Shown: piece after piece, positions 22,009 to 24,633 of the stretch
Layout: each line of letters opens with the position of its first letter
Numbering within the stretch: the stretch's first letter is position 1
Origin: JAMIFV01 sp035906055
Lineage (GTDB): Bacteria; Pseudomonadota; Alphaproteobacteria; Rickettsiales; JABCZZ01
DNA: 24,633 nt
Direction of reading: 5' to 3'
NCBI GenBank assembly: GCA_035906055.1
Contig: JAMIFV010000003.1
Coordinates: 1-24,633 of the forward strand
Position numbers and translations under genes: made by a program
Notes under the pieces: model-generated
Told to the model about the DNA's origin: nothing
Seen by the model: only the letters and a program-made list of their open reading frames with translations
Database searches by the model: none

Positions 22009-24372
22009 GCATTACCCTCGGAATTACCTGAAAGCTGTACGTTTATTTATCCCGATGGCTGGCGCTGCTGCTGGACGGACGGCAGTTGCTCCGAACTCTA
22101 TCCGAAAACGACGGCGGCACCGGCAGCCACCGTAGCCCCCACACTACCGCCTGCCGCTGTGCCTGCTGCCCCAACGGCTCTTGCCCCCAGCCCCGCCGGC
22201 ACAACTTGTCCCACCTCTATAACTTCTACCGTGCCGGGCATCGGCATACCGGGCTTTTCGCATGTTCTGGCCGGTTCAGGCTTATTCACCACCAGCCATG
22301 ACACCGCCGCGCTTGAGTGCGGCACGGATGCTCTGGGCAATGTTATTCCCTGCCCCCCCAACAGGGTAGGTGAGATTACAAAAAATTGCGTACTGCCTGG
22401 CATTGATCCTCCACCCATGCTCAGGGCGTACGTTGCTCCCAACATCCGGTTTCCGGCAGACCCGATACCGTTCATTGCACTGCCTGCCATAGGTACTACG
22501 GTGCTGGCTGCAGGTGCCAGCATGAACACACTGAGCGGCAGTTGCAACAATCCCTTCATGATCAGCGCTACAGGTGACGTGGTCAAGAACGATGATCCTT
22601 CCATCAATTCCAGAATCAAATGCCCGGTCAAGAAAGGTGTACCCGGCCTTCCCATCAACTCAGTAACAAGACCTGCTCCCACGCCTTGCCCGGTTGGCGT
22701 GCTGACCTGTAAGGACGCGGACGCGGCTCCTGATCCTCCGGGTACGACACCGGTTTGCAATGTACCCAATTCTGCGGACGGCCCCGTCCCTAATCTCGGC
22801 ACCGGTTGTTCGAATGTACCCACACCGGGTCTTACAACGGTACTTCCCTATTGCCATAAAGACCTTTCAGGTATCCCGCAAACCTGCCCGGGCGGTGGCT
22901 GCACGGAAAAAATCCCCGGCACATCATGCGGTGGCGCAGTTCCCCTCATCGATCCTATCCCCTGGGACGAGACAGATGTGATGCCTTCCTGCCCTCCGGA
23001 TGACTGGTGTATAACCAACCCCGGCACCCCTAAAGCATTACGCGACGGTTCGCTGCATGTCAGTCAGGGAACGGCTACGCCCAACATATATAATATCACC
23101 ATCGCCATGGGCCAGAACAACCTCTATGTGGGAACAACGACACGCTTTTACTCTATTCCCGGGATGGGCCTGTGTAAGCAGTTTTTCCCCGGCAGGGCGG
23201 GTGGCCTTGTACTGTCCGAGGGCTATTCATATTTGGTCGTTCTGCCTTCAGTGACGGAAGTTGTAAGCGGTGCATTATGCTATGGCGAGTCCTGCGATTA
23301 CAGCGGTTTTGCTGATGCTCCGTCTTTCGTGACTGCCGATTATCCGATCGACTACACGACAGGCACCAACCCCTATCGCCCCTACGGCGTGATCTACAGC
23401 ACACAGCCTGAACCGAATCCGGCGCTTCCCAGGTCCTATATCCCGTCCATTAACCTTGCTACCGGCACGCAGGTATATTTCTCGCTGTCCACGGCAGGCT
23501 CGATCACCTTGCCCGAAGGCGGTTCATTCGTAACGCCCACCGGCGGTCTTGTTACCATTCCCAGGCAGGGTACTATCTATGCCGTAGGAGACGGAACCAC
23601 CGTTAACCTTGGCCCGGGTGTGGGCTATCTTCTTGACGCAGGCAATATGAGGGTATCTACCGGTCCCGTTTGCTATGTGCAGCTGGTGCCCCCCCTTACC
23701 GGTGAGCAGGTCGTAACCTGCTCCGGAACGCTTCCACCAGTACCTGCACCGCTTCCACCGGGTGACCCGGATGCTGTGGTAACGGTTCCCAACGTCTCTA
23801 TACCTATCCTCACTTCTTCCGTTGCATTGCCTGAGAATACGCCGGTGCCGCCTTTCACCATCATGGAATATGCCAATCCTTGCGGCAACCCGCCGACAGT
23901 TTCGCTGCATGGCGCCACTATTGAGCCAAGCTGGTGCCCTACGCCGCAAATGCTTGATCCGACCAACGGCACCTGTGTTTTGCCAAAGCCGATATGCCCC
24001 GGCGGCACGGTAGTTCCTTATACCGGACCGCTTCCTCCGGCACCGGGCGACGGCCTGAGATGCCAAAGCTGCGGCACTTACGACTGTAACGTATGCAGCC
24101 CCGCTGGTGAGGGCAGAACGACCTGTATCTGGACTATCGGCGGCTGTACCAGCAGTGGATTATACGAGCCAATGGAATGTGATCTTCCCGGCTTCATCTG
24201 GTGCCCCGTTACACAGACCTGCACTTATGGCGTAGTGGGTTCCAACACAGCCATACTCTGCGGCACTCCGACTTCCACACCCGCGCCCGCACCGCCACCG
24301 CCGGCGTGCACTGGTACTGTTGGCGGCGATGGGGATGCCTCTTGCAACGGAAGTAATTCTACCGGCCCCTAA
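21922..24372 (+). CDS. Large exported cysteine-rich protein of unknown family (816 aa)
   Basis: A Sec signal peptide (residues 1-30, cleavage after DAMA) precedes a mature chain with about 40 cysteines spread over its length. An N-terminal module WRCCWTDGSC (48-56) is of the same CC-x-C type as in the 255-aa protein. An Ala/Pro-rich linker (about 62-95) and a long Pro/Gly-rich region follow. A beta-rich middle (about 385-600) has repeated Gly-Thr turns, for example GSITLPEGGSFVTPTGG, and the C-terminal part is Cys-dense (CQSCGTYDCNVC). No membrane helix is seen after the signal. Its start overlaps the 48-aa ORF stop, so translation is coupled. It probably acts outside the cytoplasm with the two larger partners of the operon; the function is unknown. 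Confidence 0.85.
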   Translation: MSTTRLVFNLKASAATLALLCAVSSHDAMALPSELPESCTFIYPDGWRCCWTDGSCSELYPKTTAAPAATVAPTLPPAAVPAAPTALAPSPAGTTCPTSITSTVPGIGIPGFSHVLAGSGLFTTSHDTAALECGTDALGNVIPCPPNRVGEITKNCVLPGIDPPPMLRAYVAPNIRFPADPIPFIALPAIGTTVLAAGASMNTLSGSCNNPFMISATGDVVKNDDPSINSRIKCPVKKGVPGLPINSVTRPAPTPCPVGVLTCKDADAAPDPPGTTPVCNVPNSADGPVPNLGTGCSNVPTPGLTTVLPYCHKDLSGIPQTCPGGGCTEKIPGTSCGGAVPLIDPIPWDETDVMPSCPPDDWCITNPGTPKALRDGSLHVSQGTATPNIYNITIAMGQNNLYVGTTTRFYSIPGMGLCKQFFPGRAGGLVLSEGYSYLVVLPSVTEVVSGALCYGESCDYSGFADAPSFVTADYPIDYTTGTNPYRPYGVIYSTQPEPNPALPRSYIPSINLATGTQVYFSLSTAGSITLPEGGSFVTPTGGLVTIPRQGTIYAVGDGTTVNLGPGVGYLLDAGNMRVSTGPVCYVQLVPPLTGEQVVTCSGTLPPVPAPLPPGDPDAVVTVPNVSIPILTSSVALPENTPVPPFTIMEYANPCGNPPTVSLHGATIEPSWCPTPQMLDPTNGTCVLPKPICPGGTVVPYTGPLPPAPGDGLRCQSCGTYDCNVCSPAGEGRTTCIWTIGGCTSSGLYEPMECDLPGFIWCPVTQTCTYGVVGSNTAILCGTPTSTPAPAPPPPACTGTVGGDGDASCNGSNSTGP

Positions 24373-24426
24373 TCCAGATACTCTTAGCTGTAACAGCAGC
24401 CAGTAAGTGCAGATGGGGGGATAGCC

Positions 24427-24487
24427 AGAAAAGGGCATAATTAAAGAAATGGGGGGCTGGAAAGTACAAATTTGATAGCCCTTTTCT
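24427..24487. other. Long-loop inverted repeat at the transposase 3' end
   Basis: AGAAAAGGGC (24427-24436) and GCCCTTTTCT (24478-24487) are complementary, with a 41-base loop that overlaps the end of the transposase fragment. Between the 816-aa gene and this point (24373-24426) I see only a TGTAACA at 24389 and no clear terminator. Confidence 0.35.
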
Positions 24488-24633
24488 TTCTTTGTGATCT
24501 CAACCCCCGGTGGATTTTTATTTTTTCCTTGAGATGCGCGAATGTTCCTTCGAGGTGGTTTATGGTAGGCGGTATTGCGAGGCTTGGTATATCGCGACAG
24601 GTAAAGAGGCTGTGCAGGTTATCCTGCAATGAG
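24441..24633 (-). CDS. Transposase, C-terminal part (runs off the window)
   Basis: The minus-strand frame is open from the window edge to a TAA at 24443-24441. The translated end contains IPPTINHLEGTFAHLKEKIK followed by IHRGLRSQRKKRAIKFVL. The pattern TxNxLEGxFxxLKxKxxxHRGL is the familiar end of a DDE-type transposase catalytic domain, including the glutamate of the DDE triad (E in LEG). It differs from the INGIENFWNQAK type of IS1016 elements, so I think it is not the same family as the left-edge transposase. The family is not certain. The catalytic core upstream lies outside the window. Confidence 0.6.
   Translation of the reverse strand, partial: SLQDNLHSLFTCRDIPSLAIPPTINHLEGTFAHLKEKIKIHRGLRSQRKKRAIKFVLSSPPFL

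Noticed and set aside
1..24633. The window as a circular molecule with one transposase gene spanning the ends
   Set aside because: Joining the ends would put both transposase pieces on the same strand and in the same frame, which has a one-in-three chance anyway. The joined protein would be only about 118 aa, lacks the central catalytic part, and the two pieces look like different families. Housekeeping genes (rpsD, lpxC, bamD) also point to a chromosome.

Overview
The window looks like a piece of an alphaproteobacterial chromosome of moderately high G+C. The evidence is lpxC followed by bamD (a conserved alphaproteobacterial order), alphaproteobacterial-looking flagellar proteins, and a VirB8/VirB9 pair of the P-type (Rickettsiales/Holosporales/Micavibrio-like) type IV secretion family. 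The species cannot be named from sequence alone. Both window edges fall inside transposase genes: an IS1595-like N-terminus on the left and a different transposase C-terminus on the right.

Layout. (1) 1-201 is the end of an IS1595-family element. (2) 309-2895 (+) is an envelope/polysaccharide block: a PAP2 phosphatase, a short Wza-like polysaccharide export lipoprotein, and a Wzz/GumC-like chain-length protein. (3) 3088-5308 (-) is a tight operon csrA - orphan FlhB-C-domain protein - coiled-coil protein - fliO - fliP - small membrane protein. (4) 5424-8616 (+) is flgB - flgC - small ORF - fliE - unknown gene - fliQ - fliR, broken up by palindromic repeats. (5) 8749-11593 is lpxC (+), bamD (+) and convergent rpsD (-). 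This part also holds two related ~190-213 bp structured repeats, a bidirectional terminator, good promoters for lpxC and rpsD, and a perfect 20-bp palindrome over the bamD start region. (6) 12076-14727 (-) is a four-gene cluster of unrecognised Ala/Gly-rich proteins, several with membrane-active or glycine-zipper segments, with two promoters that share an upstream motif at identical spacing. (7) 14947-16610 (-) is virB9 and virB8, overlapping by 4 bp. (8) 16731-24372 (+), divergent from virB8, is an operon of Sec-exported, cysteine-rich proteins of no family I recognise: 1422 aa, 255 aa, a 48-aa chimera made by a 143-bp tandem duplication, and 816 aa. (9) 24441-24633 (-) is a transposase C-terminus.

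How it fits together. The left half is housekeeping (flagellar export gate and rod, lipid A synthesis, outer-membrane assembly, ribosome) peppered with small palindromic repeats. The right half has almost none of these repeats and reads as an accessory locus: two T4SS core-complex subunits, large exported disulfide-type proteins transcribed from the same divergent intergenic region, and a neighbouring cluster of small membrane-active proteins. The best candidate for an undescribed system is 12076-24372, a possible envelope or extracellular machine or effector set built around an isolated VirB8-VirB9 pair. Function is inference. The gene structure, signal peptides, cysteine modules and duplicated junction are read directly from the sequence.
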